This document shows positions 23,981 to 34,600 of a stretch of DNA of 64,000 nucleotides, one piece after another. Position numbers and translations under genes: made by a program. A model generated the notes under the pieces. It made no database searches. It saw nothing but the letters and a program-made list of their open reading frames with translations, and was not told the DNA's origin. Every line of letters begins with the position of its first letter. Within the stretch, counting starts at the first letter, position 1. Origin of the DNA: Hymenobacter sp. YIM 151500-1 (GTDB lineage Bacteria > Bacteroidota > Bacteroidia > Cytophagales > Hymenobacteraceae); the NCBI RefSeq assembly GCF_025979885.1, contig NZ_CP110139.1:1612001-1676000 (forward strand). The letters are read 5' to 3'.

Positions 23981-24066
23981 CAACCAGCAAACACTGACTG
24001 GCCCGCTTTGGCTTGAGCACTGCCAAAGCGTAACGGTTGCACACGGCCCCAAGCTATTGCTATTTT

Positions 24067-24765
<699 letters not shown>

Positions 24766-24771
24766 GCTATA

Positions 24772-25003
24772 AGGGTCTTAGGGGCTTGGATGACGGGCAG
24801 CTACACCGCTGCAATCCAGAGGGCAACGTGGTATATGAAGGAGCTTGTGAGGTTGAACGACTAGCGCAAGGCCCAGCTGTGCCGCCAGCAGCTTGCCGAC
24901 GCGAGCCAGTTCTTGGTTTCGCCTTCCTGTGGTCCGTCTCTGCCTGATGCGCAGACGGCTCAGGATGCCAGCACAAAGCTAAGCTCCTAAGCCTCCAGGA
25001 CCC
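24772..25003. repeat. Intergenic inverted repeat, family C (copy 1)
   Basis: The left arm AGGGTCTTAGGGGCTTGG (24772-24789) faces an imperfect reverse complement at 24983-25003, with about 190 bases between. The family is defined by AGGGNCTTAGG words followed by a GGCTTGGTTGAyGTTC-like core; other copies lie at 25220-25331 and 44041-44165. Confidence 0.6.
24974..24981 (-). promoter_or_regulatory. Possible -7 box upstream of ftsE
   Basis: TAGCTTTG on the minus strand fits TAnnTTTG. It lies 209 bases before ftsE, so the leader would contain most of the family C repeat. Confidence 0.35.
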
Positions 25004-25010
25004 TCAACAC

Positions 25011-25217
25011 CTACTCCAACACCAACTGCTGCAGCTTCCCGAATTCCAGGCCTTCAATCAGAGCAGCCAGTTCTACCTCCTTGCCTTCCAGGCCGTAGCG
25101 GTGCAGGTCCTTCAGGGGCCGGTCGGCGCGGAAATAGGCAATTAGCACAAACTTTTCGTCGCGCAGCTGAATGTAGTCCGGAATCTTGGCCTTGCCTTTT
25201 ACTTTGATGATATACAT
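25011..25217 (-). CDS. Small conserved-looking protein, function unknown
   Basis: 68 residues, MYIIKVKGKAKIPDYIQLRD..., with a regular alternation of strand-like and helix-like segments and normal codon use for this window, ending KLQQLVLE. It has a plausible ATG and is co-oriented with fsa and ftsE. It is flanked on both sides by family C repeats. No domain recognised; the compact, charged sequence suggests a soluble cytoplasmic protein. Confidence 0.6.
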   Translation of the reverse strand: MYIIKVKGKAKIPDYIQLRDEKFVLIAYFRADRPLKDLHRYGLEGKEVELAALIEGLEFGKLQQLVLE

Positions 25218-25219
25218 AG

Positions 25220-25331
25220 TAGGGACTTAGGGACTTAGGGGCTTGGTTGACGTTCTAGTGCAGAATATGTAAAAGACCAAGAACGTTAAAACAACTCTAA
25301 GTCCCTAAGCCCCCAAGACCCTGAGTCCCTA
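25220..25331. repeat. Intergenic inverted repeat, family C (copy 2)
   Basis: The left arm TAGGGACTTAGGGACTTAGG continues to GGCTTGGTTGACGTTC; the right arm runs from about 25295 and ends GAGTCCCTA. It fills the whole gap between fsa and the small gene, touching both. Confidence 0.8.
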
Positions 25332-25332
25332 A

Positions 25333-25989
25333 TCAGCCATTCACCCGCTTGTGGTCGGCGAGGAAGGCGGCGAGGCCTTTGTCGGTGAGGGGGTGGTTGA
25401 GCAGGCCGGTGATGACGTTGAGCGGGCAGGTCACCACGTCGGCGCCCAGCTCGGCGCACTGAATCAGGTGGGGCACGTGGCGCACCGAAGCGGCCAGCAC
25501 TTGCGTGGGGTAGCCGTAATTGGAGAAGATATCGACAATCTGCTGAATCAGTTGCAAGCCGTCGTGCCCGATGTCGTCGAGGCGGCCCACGAAGGGCGAC
25601 ACGTAGGTGGCGCCGGCTTTGGCGGCCAGCAGAGCCTGCCCGGCCGAGAAAATCAGGGTGCAGTTGGTTTTGATGCCTTTGTCGGCGAAGTGGCGGATGG
25701 CTTTCACGCCCTCCCGAATCATGGGCACCTTCACCACAATGTTGGGGTGCAGCTCGGCCAGGGCCTCCCCTTCGCGGACGATTTCCTCGTAGCTGGTGCC
25801 AATCACCTCCGCCGACACGTCGCCGTCTACCAGCTCGCAAATCTGCTGGTAGTGGGCCATGATGTTGTCGAGGCCCCGAATGCCTTCTTTGGCCATCAGC
25901 GAAGGATTGGTCGTTACACCGTCGAGCACGCCCAGCTCCACGGCCTCCTGAATTTCCTTCAGGTTGGCGGTATCAAGGAAGAATTTCAT
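25333..25989 (-). CDS. fsa: Fructose-6-phosphate aldolase / small transaldolase-type protein
   Basis: 218 residues of the short transaldolase family (TalB-like MipB/Fsa branch). The motif [13 protein letters not shown] (24-36) and the Schiff-base lysine in NIVVKVP (K87) are present, and the C-terminal part has [20 protein letters not shown]. Reversibly splits fructose 6-phosphate to dihydroxyacetone and glyceraldehyde 3-phosphate, or acts as a transaldolase in the pentose phosphate pathway; many Bacteroidota genes of this type are annotated both ways. A TAGCTTTG promoter box lies just upstream. Confidence 0.92.
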   Translation of the reverse strand: MKFFLDTANLKEIQEAVELGVLDGVTTNPSLMAKEGIRGLDNIMAHYQQICELVDGDVSAEVIGTSYEEIVREGEALAELHPNIVVKVPMIREGVKAIRHFADKGIKTNCTLIFSAGQALLAAKAGATYVSPFVGRLDDIGHDGLQLIQQIVDIFSNYGYPTQVLAASVRHVPHLIQCAELGADVVTCPLNVITGLLNHPLTDKGLAAFLADHKRVNG

Positions 25990-26017
25990 CTGGAAAGGTT
26001 GAAAACAACAATGCCTG

Positions 26018-26025
26018 CAAAGCTA
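26018..26025 (-). promoter_or_regulatory. -7 promoter box for fsa
   Basis: TAGCTTTG on the minus strand, 28 bases before the fsa ATG, fits the TAnnTTTG consensus. Confidence 0.55.
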
Positions 26026-26206
26026 ATCACGGATTTATGGGATTTGTCGGATTAACCGGATTTTGTAGGCCCTGGCTCACTGCGCGCGACGTTATACGAG
26101 GCGGTGAAAGCACGAAAAGCAGCCCGAGTGAGCTGCTTTTCGTGTTATATAGGCATCCACAAAATCCGACTAATCCGTCCAATCCGCAGAAATCCGTGGT
26201 CAAAAA
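26024..26206. repeat. Intergenic inverted repeat, family E with an internal terminator-like hairpin
   Basis: Outer arms are strings of AATCCG-type words: a left arm with ATTTGTCGGATTAACCGGAT and a right arm with AATCCGACTAATCCGTCCAA and AATCCGTGG. At the centre a perfect 13-bp stem CACGAAAAGCAGC (26111-26123 with 26132-26144) can terminate transcription on either strand. A related single arm (ACTGATTAGTCTGATTTCGC) lies at 22854-22873. Confidence 0.75.
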
Positions 26207-26299
26207 AAAGCGAGCCAAAATCGCACCGCTACAACCGCCTACCCTTGCTACCTTCCGGTCCTGGGGGAGTTCAGCAGGAGCTGGTCGTTCTGACTCGCC
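26203..26299 (-). ncRNA. ffs: Signal recognition particle RNA (4.5S type)
   Basis: On the minus strand the apical SRP core AGGACCGGAAGGTAGCAAGG is present: the GGAAGG tetraloop region and AGCA asymmetric bulge that bind Ffh. The 5' end (GGCGAGTCAGAACGACC) and 3' end (GGTGCGATTTTGGCTCGC) pair in several steps (GCGAG/CTCGC, CAGAA/TTTTG, ACC/GGT) to close a roughly 97-nt hairpin, followed by a T8 tract at 26202-26209 acting as terminator. A TATCTTTG box lies five bases upstream of the proposed 5' end. The length fits the small bacterial SRP RNA. Ends are estimated to within a few bases. Confidence 0.85.
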
Positions 26300-26303
26300 G
26301 GGT

Positions 26304-26311
26304 CAAAGATA
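26304..26311 (-). promoter_or_regulatory. -7 promoter box for the SRP RNA
   Basis: TATCTTTG on the minus strand, placed so that transcription would start about at 26298, matching the 5' end deduced from base pairing. Confidence 0.7.
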
Positions 26312-26430
26312 CGGACGGATTTACCGAAAAGGTGCGCTACGCTCAACAAATTTTCTAGTCTGAGTGCTTGGCCGCAGAGAGTCAGCCGTTTTCACCAGCC
26401 GCGCCCGGTTGGTTTGGCACGGCCGGCCGG

Positions 26431-26877
26431 CTATTTGTCGCGCCGGCGGGCTTTGTCGGCGGGGAGCAGGGTGATGGTAATGGGCAGGAAGTTGCTGGCC
26501 TGCACCTGCTGCTCCGCGTAGCCGCCGTAGCCAAAGGCCAGGGTGTGCACGCCGGGCGGCACTTGCAGGGCGTAGGCGCCGCGGGCGTCGGTGCTGGCGG
26601 CCAGGCCCAGCTCTTTCACGTAAACGGTAGCTCCCACCAGCGGCTTGCCCTGGCTGTTCAGGACCTGCCCGGTAAGCTGCACGGGCACAGCGGCCGGCAC
26701 TACCGGCTGGTTGCTGCTCGCGGCCGCAGCCGGGGCGGGCGGCGCCGGGGCAGTGGTAGTAGCCAGCATGAGTGGGGCCGTTTCGGCAACCGAGACAGTA
26801 TCGGTAGATTCGGCCTGCTGGGCCAGCACCGACGCTGGCAGCAAAACGGCCATCAGGAAGGACAGTGAACTACGCAT
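26431..26877 (-). CDS. Secreted carboxypeptidase-regulatory-like domain protein
   Basis: 148 residues: signal peptide (about 1-20, LLPASVLAQ), an Ala/Pro/Thr-rich linker (about 30-64) and one CarboxypepD_reg-like beta-sandwich (VQLTGQVLNSQGKPLVGATV, about 66-138) like the N-terminal module of the TonB receptor at 4068. The C-terminus is basic (PADKARRRDK). Free-standing copies of this domain are common in Bacteroidota envelopes; the binding partner is unknown. The SRP RNA gene lies downstream on the same strand. Confidence 0.75.
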   Translation of the reverse strand: MRSSLSFLMAVLLPASVLAQQAESTDTVSVAETAPLMLATTTAPAPPAPAAAASSNQPVVPAAVPVQLTGQVLNSQGKPLVGATVYVKELGLAASTDARGAYALQVPPGVHTLAFGYGGYAEQQVQASNFLPITITLLPADKARRRDK

Positions 26878-27138
26878 GGCGGAAGGAAGTAGAAATGAGC
26901 AACACTATCTGCTGCAAACTTCGCTACTGCTCAGCCAGTCGTAAAGGCAGTATCTCGCATGATTGTGACTATAATGGTTGATTCATGCTATAGAACATTT
27001 CCAATAAATTTGGCCGCTATTCTCTGCTTTTACTGTATAGACTGCCCTACTGCTGAGCAAAGCGGCGAGTTGCTGTGACGTGGGCTGGAGCCGGGCAGGC
27101 ACGTGCTTCGGCGTTCGGATAACTGCCGCAAGTGTGCT

Positions 27139-27146
27139 TACCTTTG
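27139..27146 (+). promoter_or_regulatory. -7 promoter box almost touching the guaA start codon
   Basis: TACCTTTG matches TAnnTTTG and ends three bases before the guaA ATG at 27150, so the transcript would begin at or next to the start codon, predicting a leaderless mRNA. Confidence 0.6.
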
Positions 27147-27149
27147 CCC

Positions 27150-28682
27150 ATGCCTCAACAGATTCTGATTCTTGATTTTGGGTCGCAGTACACGCAGCTT
27201 ATTGCCCGACGCATTCGGGAGCTGAATGTCTACTGCGAAATTCACCCGTTTACGCACGCCCCGGACCTCTCGGAGGACATCCGGGGCGTGGTGCTTTCCG
27301 GCTCCCCGTGCTCGGTGCGCGACGCGGCCTCGCCCAACCCCGACCTGAGCCAGTACCTGGGCCGCGTGCCGGTGCTGGGCGTGTGCTACGGGGCCCAGCT
27401 GCTGGCCCACCAGCAGGGCGGCGAGGTGCTGCCGGCCACCATCCGCGAGTACGGCCGCGCCCGCCTCAGCCACGTCCACCACGACTCGCCCCTGCTGCGC
27501 GGCATTCCTACTGGGTCGCAGGTGTGGATGTCGCACGGCGACACGATTAAGACGCTGCCGGAGGGCTTCGACAGTATTGCCAGCACGCCGGAGGTAGACG
27601 TAGCCGCCTTCCACATCGAGGGCCAGCCCACCTACGGCATTCAGTTTCACCCCGAAGTAACCCACTCCGCCGACGGCAAGCTGCTGCTGCACAACTTCGT
27701 GGTGGGCATTTGCGGGCTGGACCAGAGCTGGACCCCGGAGCACTTCGTGGACTCAATGGTGACGGCCTTGCAACGCACCATCGGCGAGCAGGACCAGGTG
27801 ATTCTGGGCCTTTCGGGGGGCGTAGACTCCTCGGTGGCGGCGCTGCTGCTGCACCGCGCCATTGGGCCGCGCCTGCACGGCATCTTCGTGAACAACGGGC
27901 TGCTGCGCAAAGACGAGTACGAAGGCGTGCTCCACTCCTACCGCGACCTGGGTTTGAACGTGCGCGGCGTGGACGCCTCACAGGAATTTTACGCGGCCCT
28001 GGCCGGCCTCACCGACCCCGAGCAGAAGCGCAAAGCCATCGGGCGCACCTTTATCGAGGTGTTTGATAGGGAAGCGCAGCAGGTAGAAGGGGCGCGGTGG
28101 CTGGCCCAGGGCACGATTTACCCCGACGTAATTGAGTCGGTGTCGGTGAACGGGCCGGCCGTGACCATCAAGAGCCACCACAACGTGGGCGGCCTGCCCG
28201 ACAAGATGAACCTGAAAGTGGTAGAGCCCCTGCGCAGCCTGTTCAAAGACGAGGTGCGCGAGGTGGGCCACACGCTGGGGCTACCGGTGGAAATCCTGCA
28301 CCGCCACCCCTTTCCCGGCCCCGGCCTGGGCATCCGCATCCTCGGCGACATCACCCCCGAGAAAGTGGACCTCTTGCAACGCGCCGACGCCATCTTTATT
28401 AAGGGCCTGAAAGACTACGGCCTCTACGACCAAGTGTGGCAAGCCGGGGTGATGCTGCTGCCCATTCAGAGCGTGGGCGTGATGGGCGACGAGCGGACCT
28501 ACGAGCGGGTAGTGGCTTTGCGCGCCGTGACCAGCGTGGACGGTATGACCGCCGACTGGGCCCACCTGCCCTACGACTTCCTGGCCGACGTCTCCAACCG
28601 CATCATCAACCAGGTGCGCGGCATCAACCGCGTCGTCTACGACATCAGCTCCAAGCCGCCCGCAACGATTGAGTGGGAGTGA
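27150..28682 (+). CDS. guaA: GMP synthase (glutamine-hydrolysing)
   Basis: 510 residues from ATG 27150; an in-frame ATG at 27132 lies upstream of the promoter box and is rejected. It converts XMP to GMP using glutamine and ATP. The class I glutamine amidotransferase half has the catalytic cysteine in GVCYGAQ (C79) and the His-Glu pair in [11 protein letters not shown]. The ATP-pyrophosphatase half has the PP-loop [10 protein letters not shown] (about 220-229) and the C-terminal dimerisation domain ends in [11 protein letters not shown], the family's typical end. It is transcribed alone and closed by a terminator. Confidence 0.97.
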   Translation: MPQQILILDFGSQYTQLIARRIRELNVYCEIHPFTHAPDLSEDIRGVVLSGSPCSVRDAASPNPDLSQYLGRVPVLGVCYGAQLLAHQQGGEVLPATIREYGRARLSHVHHDSPLLRGIPTGSQVWMSHGDTIKTLPEGFDSIASTPEVDVAAFHIEGQPTYGIQFHPEVTHSADGKLLLHNFVVGICGLDQSWTPEHFVDSMVTALQRTIGEQDQVILGLSGGVDSSVAALLLHRAIGPRLHGIFVNNGLLRKDEYEGVLHSYRDLGLNVRGVDASQEFYAALAGLTDPEQKRKAIGRTFIEVFDREAQQVEGARWLAQGTIYPDVIESVSVNGPAVTIKSHHNVGGLPDKMNLKVVEPLRSLFKDEVREVGHTLGLPVEILHRHPFPGPGLGIRILGDITPEKVDLLQRADAIFIKGLKDYGLYDQVWQAGVMLLPIQSVGVMGDERTYERVVALRAVTSVDGMTADWAHLPYDFLADVSNRIINQVRGINRVVYDISSKPPATIEWE

Positions 28683-28727
28683 GTTTTACGTGTGAAAGTT
28701 TAGGAGTTGAGAAGTTTGAAAGTTAAG

Positions 28728-28756
28728 GCCGCTGGCGGTGCGCTGGCGGCTTTTTT
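28728..28756 (+). terminator. Terminator after guaA
   Basis: Stem GCCGC (28728-28732) with GCGGC (28746-28750), continued by inner pairs around a GTG loop, then six T. Degenerate words GTTTAGGAGTTGAGAAGTTT (28698-28717) precede it. Confidence 0.75.
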
Positions 28757-28861
28757 GCCTTTACGCAGTCCTTGAGTGGTCTTAGCTAGTATCTAACTCC
28801 TCACCTTGGCAAGGAGTGAATTAAGGATGGTTGGTAACCAGTAGAACGCCAATCAGCTTCC

Positions 28862-30805
28862 TTATTTCGCCGGTGGCTTCTGCGTGAGGTTTGACGGCGT
28901 GAACTCCAGCAGGGCGTTGCCCTCGAAGCCATAGCGCACCGTATCCTGATGTTGGCGGCGCGTCACGTCGCTCAGGAAGAGGTGCAACGTGAGGTCCTGG
29001 GCCGAAGCGCGCAGGGCGAAGCCACCGGCAGGCAGCACAACGCCCTGGCTGGGATTGGCGCCGTGGCGGCGGGCCAGGGAGTCGGCCAGGGAGCTGATGG
29101 AAGCCTGAAGGCGGAGCTGCCAGCCCGAACCGGCCCGCTGTTCCAGCCGCAGCAGGCCGCCGCGCCCCGCCGTATGCAGCCGAAACTGCCCTTGTGGCAC
29201 CGTAAACGCCGCCAGCGTGTCACCGGGCCCAAAGCGGTAGGATTCCTGGCGCAGGTTGCCGAGCCAGTAGCGGCCCGGACCTACGGGCTGCGCTTGAGGT
29301 GGTTTGCTGTGAAACTCGGCCGTCAGCTCCTGCTTACCGTCGACTTCGGAGTAGCTGGTGCGGCTAATGCCGCTCACATCGAACAGCCGCTCCTGCGTCC
29401 ACCGCCGCTGAGCCCATTCCAGCCTTGCTTCGCTGGGCCGGGACTTCTGGCGCCGGGCCGGGCGCCGTAGCGAATCGGGCAGGGCGAGCGAGGCGGCAAA
29501 CAGGGGCTGGACGGCGGCCAGGTTGTCGCGGTCGGCAAAAAACTCGAAGCTGGAGGTAAGGCGCTGCCGCACTGGGGCGGGCAGGTTTGGCACCCGTTGG
29601 CTGGCGCCATCCAGCTTGCCAGCTTGGAGCAGCTTGTGCTGCGTAGCCAGCTCCCGTAACTGAGCCAGCTGGCTACGCTCGGCCACGGCGAAGGCGCCCC
29701 AGGGCCCTCCGGCCGCGAGAAACGCCACGGCCGCCAGCGAAGCCGGAATCCAGATGATGCCTCGCCCCTGCCGCACCAGGAAATACGTGGCTATAAGTGC
29801 CAGCCAAGCGGCCAACACCAGCACCAGGTACCGCTCCTCGGTGATGCCGTACTGATGGATGCGGGTGCCGATGGCCACGGCCAGCAAGCCCAGCAGCGGA
29901 AACAGGGCCCGGTAAAACCAGCGCGCAAACGTGCGAATCCAGGTGTTTTCGGCATTGTCGCGGATGGGATGGATGAGCAGCAGGGCGAAGATGCCGGCCA
30001 CCGCCAGGGCTAATATCAATATCGACACCCAACCTTTGGGTAAGGTCCACTGCCCGATGATGCGGGCCAGGTAGGCGTAGAGAATAGCCAGGTAGAGCAC
30101 CACCAGCGGCAGTAGCACAAACTGCGTGAACACCTTCAGCCCGCGCGGGTAAGGCGCCGCCGTTTCCAGAGCCGCAAAATCCTGGGGCACGCCGGCCAGG
30201 AAAAACCAGGTGTTGAACACCGTAGCCAGCACCGTGAACAGGTGCGGGTACCAACGCTCATCCAGGTGCACTTCAAACAGATTGTCGATGGCCAGCAGGG
30301 CCAGGGCGCACCCCACGAACAGCACGCCGGAGTAGAGGCCGCCCGTGAGAATGCGCAAAAACAAGGTTTCGTTGTAGCGCCAGAAGCCGGGGGTGTCGGC
30401 CTGGCGGCGCAGCTCGGGCAGGTAGGGTACCACGGCTACAAGCAAGTGCAGGCCCACCAGCAGCAAGAACAGGCGCAGGCCCCACACCAGGGTAGGTTCG
30501 GCGGGACACAGCCCGTACCAGAGCCCCAGCAGCCCCACGGCCCCAGCCTGTACCAGCACCCGCAGGCCCAGCGGCCAGCGGTACCGCTCGGCGGCCAGGT
30601 CCACGCTCAGCGTGAGCGTCAGCCCCAGCCCGGCAGCCGACAGCGCCGGAAACAGCCACTCCAGGTCTTGCTGCTGCCGGAAGTCGAGACGCTGGATGTA
30701 GATGCCGACCCCGCACAGCACCAGGGCGCACAGCAGCGTAAGCGGAAAGCGCCGCGCCACTCGGGCGGTTTCGGCGAGCAGGTGGTGAAGGGAAGGCAGT
30801 TTCAT
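28862..30805 (-). CDS. DUF4153 domain-containing membrane protein
   Basis: 647 residues from ATG 30805 (MKLPSLHHLLAETARVARRF). An N-terminal half with about 11 hydrophobic helices (to about residue 385) matches the DUF4153 layout (FLRILTGGLYSGVLFVGCAL, LPLVVLYLAILYAYLARIIG). The second half (about 390-647) is soluble, likely extracytoplasmic, and rich in beta strands. Function unknown. An alternative ATG 14 codons upstream (30847) exists. It has no obvious operon partner: the next gene upstream starts 391 bases away on the same strand. Confidence 0.8.
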   Translation of the reverse strand: MKLPSLHHLLAETARVARRFPLTLLCALVLCGVGIYIQRLDFRQQQDLEWLFPALSAAGLGLTLTLSVDLAAERYRWPLGLRVLVQAGAVGLLGLWYGLCPAEPTLVWGLRLFLLLVGLHLLVAVVPYLPELRRQADTPGFWRYNETLFLRILTGGLYSGVLFVGCALALLAIDNLFEVHLDERWYPHLFTVLATVFNTWFFLAGVPQDFAALETAAPYPRGLKVFTQFVLLPLVVLYLAILYAYLARIIGQWTLPKGWVSILILALAVAGIFALLLIHPIRDNAENTWIRTFARWFYRALFPLLGLLAVAIGTRIHQYGITEERYLVLVLAAWLALIATYFLVRQGRGIIWIPASLAAVAFLAAGGPWGAFAVAERSQLAQLRELATQHKLLQAGKLDGASQRVPNLPAPVRQRLTSSFEFFADRDNLAAVQPLFAASLALPDSLRRPARRQKSRPSEARLEWAQRRWTQERLFDVSGISRTSYSEVDGKQELTAEFHSKPPQAQPVGPGRYWLGNLRQESYRFGPGDTLAAFTVPQGQFRLHTAGRGGLLRLEQRAGSGWQLRLQASISSLADSLARRHGANPSQGVVLPAGGFALRASAQDLTLHLFLSDVTRRQHQDTVRYGFEGNALLEFTPSNLTQKPPAK

Positions 30806-30875
30806 GAGCCTGAAAATAAGTGGCCCAAGAAACGGCTTTGCGCGCACACCGCCACGCCCTACCGCTGAGCTTTTC

Positions 30876-31196
30876 TCACGACGACGGGTGCAACAGCTCC
30901 TCCACCTCCAGCAGCAGGGCGGTATTTTCCAGAATGTCGCGTAGCTGAGCTAGCTCCACCAGCGAAAACACCAGGGCCAGGCGCGGGGCCGGCGTGCGCA
31001 GGGCAATGCAGCGGGCTTCGGGGTCGGCGGTGCGCAGGCAGTGGTGCTGCCAGGTTTCGGCCACCGTGCGGCGGAACTCGGCAAACTCGGCCGGCGTGGC
31101 GGCCAGGGCCACATTGCCGAAGCACACGTGCAGGTGGTAGGTGCGCGGGCAGCGGGCACAGTAGCCAAAATCGTTATGGTGGAGGAACGTAGCCAT
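30876..31196 (-). CDS. Small conserved-type protein (possibly DUF6686)
   Basis: 106 residues from ATG 31196. The N-terminus HHNDFGYCARCPRTYHLHVC has a C-x2-C with additional His/Cys that could bind zinc; the next part (FGNVALAATPAEFAEFRRTV) and the C-terminal helix (LAQLRDILENTALLLEVEEL) look like a compact alpha/beta domain. I associate this pattern with a small Cytophagales family (DUF6686) but am not certain. The upstream AT-rich stretch (31215-31280) may hold its promoter. Confidence 0.6.
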   Translation of the reverse strand: MATFLHHNDFGYCARCPRTYHLHVCFGNVALAATPAEFAEFRRTVAETWQHHCLRTADPEARCIALRTPAPRLALVFSLVELAQLRDILENTALLLEVEELLHPSS

Positions 31197-31621
31197 GACA
31201 GGAGCCTTTGGTAAAGCGAACAAGCAAGTATACTTATTTATACTAAATCTAAATAATTTTTTGAAGGGAATCTTCATGTCATTTTCACCAGCGGCTACTC
31301 ACTATGGAGCTGCTCAGAGAGTTGAGAGGAAGGTCCTGCTGAGCGGCGTGCAACGCAGTCGAAGCAGCAGGCATCTGGCATGCTGATGATGCAACGCTAA
31401 CTCAGACGTCAGCACACGAGAGGCTTGGCTCTGCCTTCCTTCAACTCGACAAGCAGATGCCAGATAGAGCCTAACGGGCCGGTAGGTATGGTTTGGGCGA
31501 CTTTTCAACCAGCTTCTCTGGATGTTTTGCTGTCTACAGCTTTGCCACGGGCGCGTGCGACGCGCCCCTACAATTCTGCGTAGAAGCGGCTGAACTCAAC
31601 TATTTGGCTTATCCTTCCGGC
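31197..31621. other. Gap: AT-rich promoter region and a diverged repeat
   Basis: 31215-31280 is strikingly AT-rich (TACTTATTTATACTAAATCT) and probably holds the minus-strand promoter. 31332-31470 is a diverged family A unit (GTCCTGCTGAGC...GTCGAAGCA...). No gene supported. Confidence 0.45.
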
Positions 31622-34600
31622 ATGAAACTTCCGTCCTTCCGCCGCTTGCTGGGTATGGGTCTCCTGACCTTGCTGCTGGCCGGGCTGGGCGTGGGGGTGT
31701 TGCTGGGTTCCCGCTGGGGGCAGCGGCAGCTGATGCGCCAGGTGCAGGAGCAGCTGGCCCGCAACTCGGAACTGGTGCCGGGGCCGTTCCGGGTGCGCTT
31801 TTCGGTGCTGCGCGACTTTCCCCACCTTACCGCTTCCCTGCACCAGCTCACCCTTACCGACACCGCCTACCAGCGGGCCGTGCCGGTGCTGCGCGTGGGC
31901 CGCGCCGACCTGCGCCTCCACCTTGGCAGCCTGCTCCAAGGGCAAGTGCGCGTGAGCCGCCTGCGCCTGACCGACGTTGACTTGTACCAGTACACCGACG
32001 CGCAGGGCCGCAGCTGGGGCCTGCGGGGCAGGCGGCCAGCGCCGGGGCAGGCGGCCCAGCGGGCCAGCACCTTCGCCCTGGACTCGGTGCGGCTGCGCAA
32101 CGTGCAGCTGCGCACGGTGAATGAGTTTAAACGCAGCTCCCTGGCTTTGCGCATTCGGCGGGCCAGCTTCACGGCCCAGGCCAGCCCACTGGAAGCCACC
32201 TTGCGCGGGACGCTAGTGGGGCAGCTGGACTACTTGCGCACCCGCCGGGGCTACCTGTTTCGGCAGGAGCAGGTGCGGGCCCAGGTGCAGTACCGCTACG
32301 ACTTCCGGCACCGCCAGGGCCGTTTGCTCCGCACCTGGGCCACGCTCAACGCCGACACCGTGCGCATCAGCGGCACGCACACGGCCGCTCCCGACCAGCC
32401 CGCCGGCACCCGCCTGCACCTGCGGCTGGCGGGGCAGCAGCCCCTGCTGGAAGTGCTGCGCGCAACGCTGCCCGCGGCCCTGCTGCCCCACCTGGCCGGG
32501 GCCCGCAGCCCCAGCAAAGCCCACGTCGACTACACCATCCGGGGCCTGAGTAGCCCCACCGTGCGGCCGCGGGCGGTGCTGCGCTTCCGCTTGCGCGGGG
32601 CCCAAATGGCCTGGCCCGACTCGGGCCGCACCATCCGACGCTGGGACCTGGCCGCCACCTTCGACAACGGCCCAGCCCGCACGCCAGCCACCACCACGCT
32701 GCGCCTGCACCAGTGCCGGCTATACTCGGCCGTGGGGGAGCTAGACCTGGCCGTGCAGGTAGCGGACTTTGCCCGGCCCCGGCTGCACGGGCGGCTGCGC
32801 GGCCGCACCGAGCTGCGCCAGCTGGCGGCCCTGGTGGCGCCGGGCCGGTGGCAGGCCCAGCGCGGCACGGCCACTCTCAACCTGACCTTGCGGGGCCGGC
32901 TGCCCGAACGAAGTGCTTCGGCGGTGCCGAGCCCCGGCGCCGGGCGCTTATCGGGGCGGGGCACGGTGGTGCTGCACGATGCGGCCTTCCGGCTGCCGGG
33001 CCGCGCGGCCGAGGTGCGCCAGCTCAGCGTGACCCTGGGCTTGCGCGACAGTCTCTGGACCCTGACCAACCTCACCGGGCAAGTAGCTGGTATGCGGGTG
33101 CAGGCCAACGCTACCACCCTGCACCTGCTGGATTACCTCACCGACCAGCACCCGTCCACCACCATCCGGGGCAGCTTGGCCGTTGACGAGCTACGAGTGG
33201 CCGAACTGCGCCAGCTGCTGGCTTCGCGCAGCGGCCCCAGCCGCCCCAACCGGGCCGGCAAGAAGCCGAGAACCCGGCCGGCGAGCTTGTTTGCGCCGGG
33301 GCTGCGGCTGGATGTGCGCTTGCGCTGCAGGCAGCTGGTGCTGGCCACTGACACCTTGCAGCAGCTGGCCGCCCACCTCCGCCACGACGGCCGCCAGGTA
33401 GAGCTGCGCGCCTTTCGCACCCGGCTTTGGGGTGGGCAGGTGAGCGGCGAAGCCCGCTGGGCCACGGCGGGGCGCCTCACCAACAGCCCGTTGCGCCTGC
33501 ACGTGGCCGGGCGCTGGGGCACGGTAGCCTACCGCCGCCTGCTGGCCGTGCTGGAGCGGCCGCCCCGGCCCGGCCCGGCCGCCCCTACCCTGCCCCTGCG
33601 CGACATGCTGCTAACGGCCACCGGCCAGGCCACCGTAGACGTGCAGGACCTGCGCACCGGCTCCCAGGAAGACATTCGCAACCTGCACCTGCGGGTACTG
33701 AAGTCGAACGGGCGGGTGCAGCTACCGGCGCTGCGGTTCACGACCAGCGCCGGCGGCCGGGGGCAGGCCAACGCCGCCGCCCACCTGAGCGGGGCGCGGC
33801 TCACCCGCCTTTCGGCCCAGGCTACACTGCACTACCCGCTGCTGGACGTGCAGCGCCTGCTCCTGCTGATGGCGGCCCTGGCTCCCACCGGCCGCCCCGC
33901 GGGCGAGCGGCGCACTGCCAAGCCCGACGGCCCCCGCATCACGGAGCTGCTCACGGCCCGGCTGCGCATCACCGCCGACCAGGCGCGCTACGGGGTGCTG
34001 CGCGGCACGGAGCTGCGGGTGGTGTCGAGTGTGCGGCCGGGCCGTGCCGTGCTGGAAGACTGCCACCTTCAGGCGTTGGGCGGCCACGTGGGCGTGCGGG
34101 GGCAGCTCCTGAACACCGCTGAGCCGGGCCGCTACCCGGTGCGGGCCCAGGTGGAGCTACGGCAGGTGCAGCTGCCCGCCGCGTTTGGGCTGGCCCACAG
34201 CTTGCAGCTGGCCGTACCCGGCCCGGCCAACGTGCGCGGCACCGTGCACGGCACCGCCGACCTGCGTACGGTGCTGGGCGCCGATTTTCTACCCCGCCTG
34301 CCGCAGAGCTACGCCCACTTGCAGGCGCGGGTGCAGGGCCTGGAGCTGCTGGAAGTGGAGGCCCTGATGCAGGCCCTGCGGTTTCTGCGCGAAAAGCGCA
34401 CCCGCCACCTCGTGTTTGAACCCCTGCAAGCCCAGCTGCTCCTCGACCGGGACCGGGTGCTGATTCCGGACCTGCGCCTGCCCAGCAACCTCACCGACCT
34501 GGCCATCAGTGGGGAGTACGCCCTGGCCGGACCGGGCACCAACCTGTACGTGGGTTTACGGCCAACGCAGGCGCTATTCGGCAACAACAACCAGCGGGTG

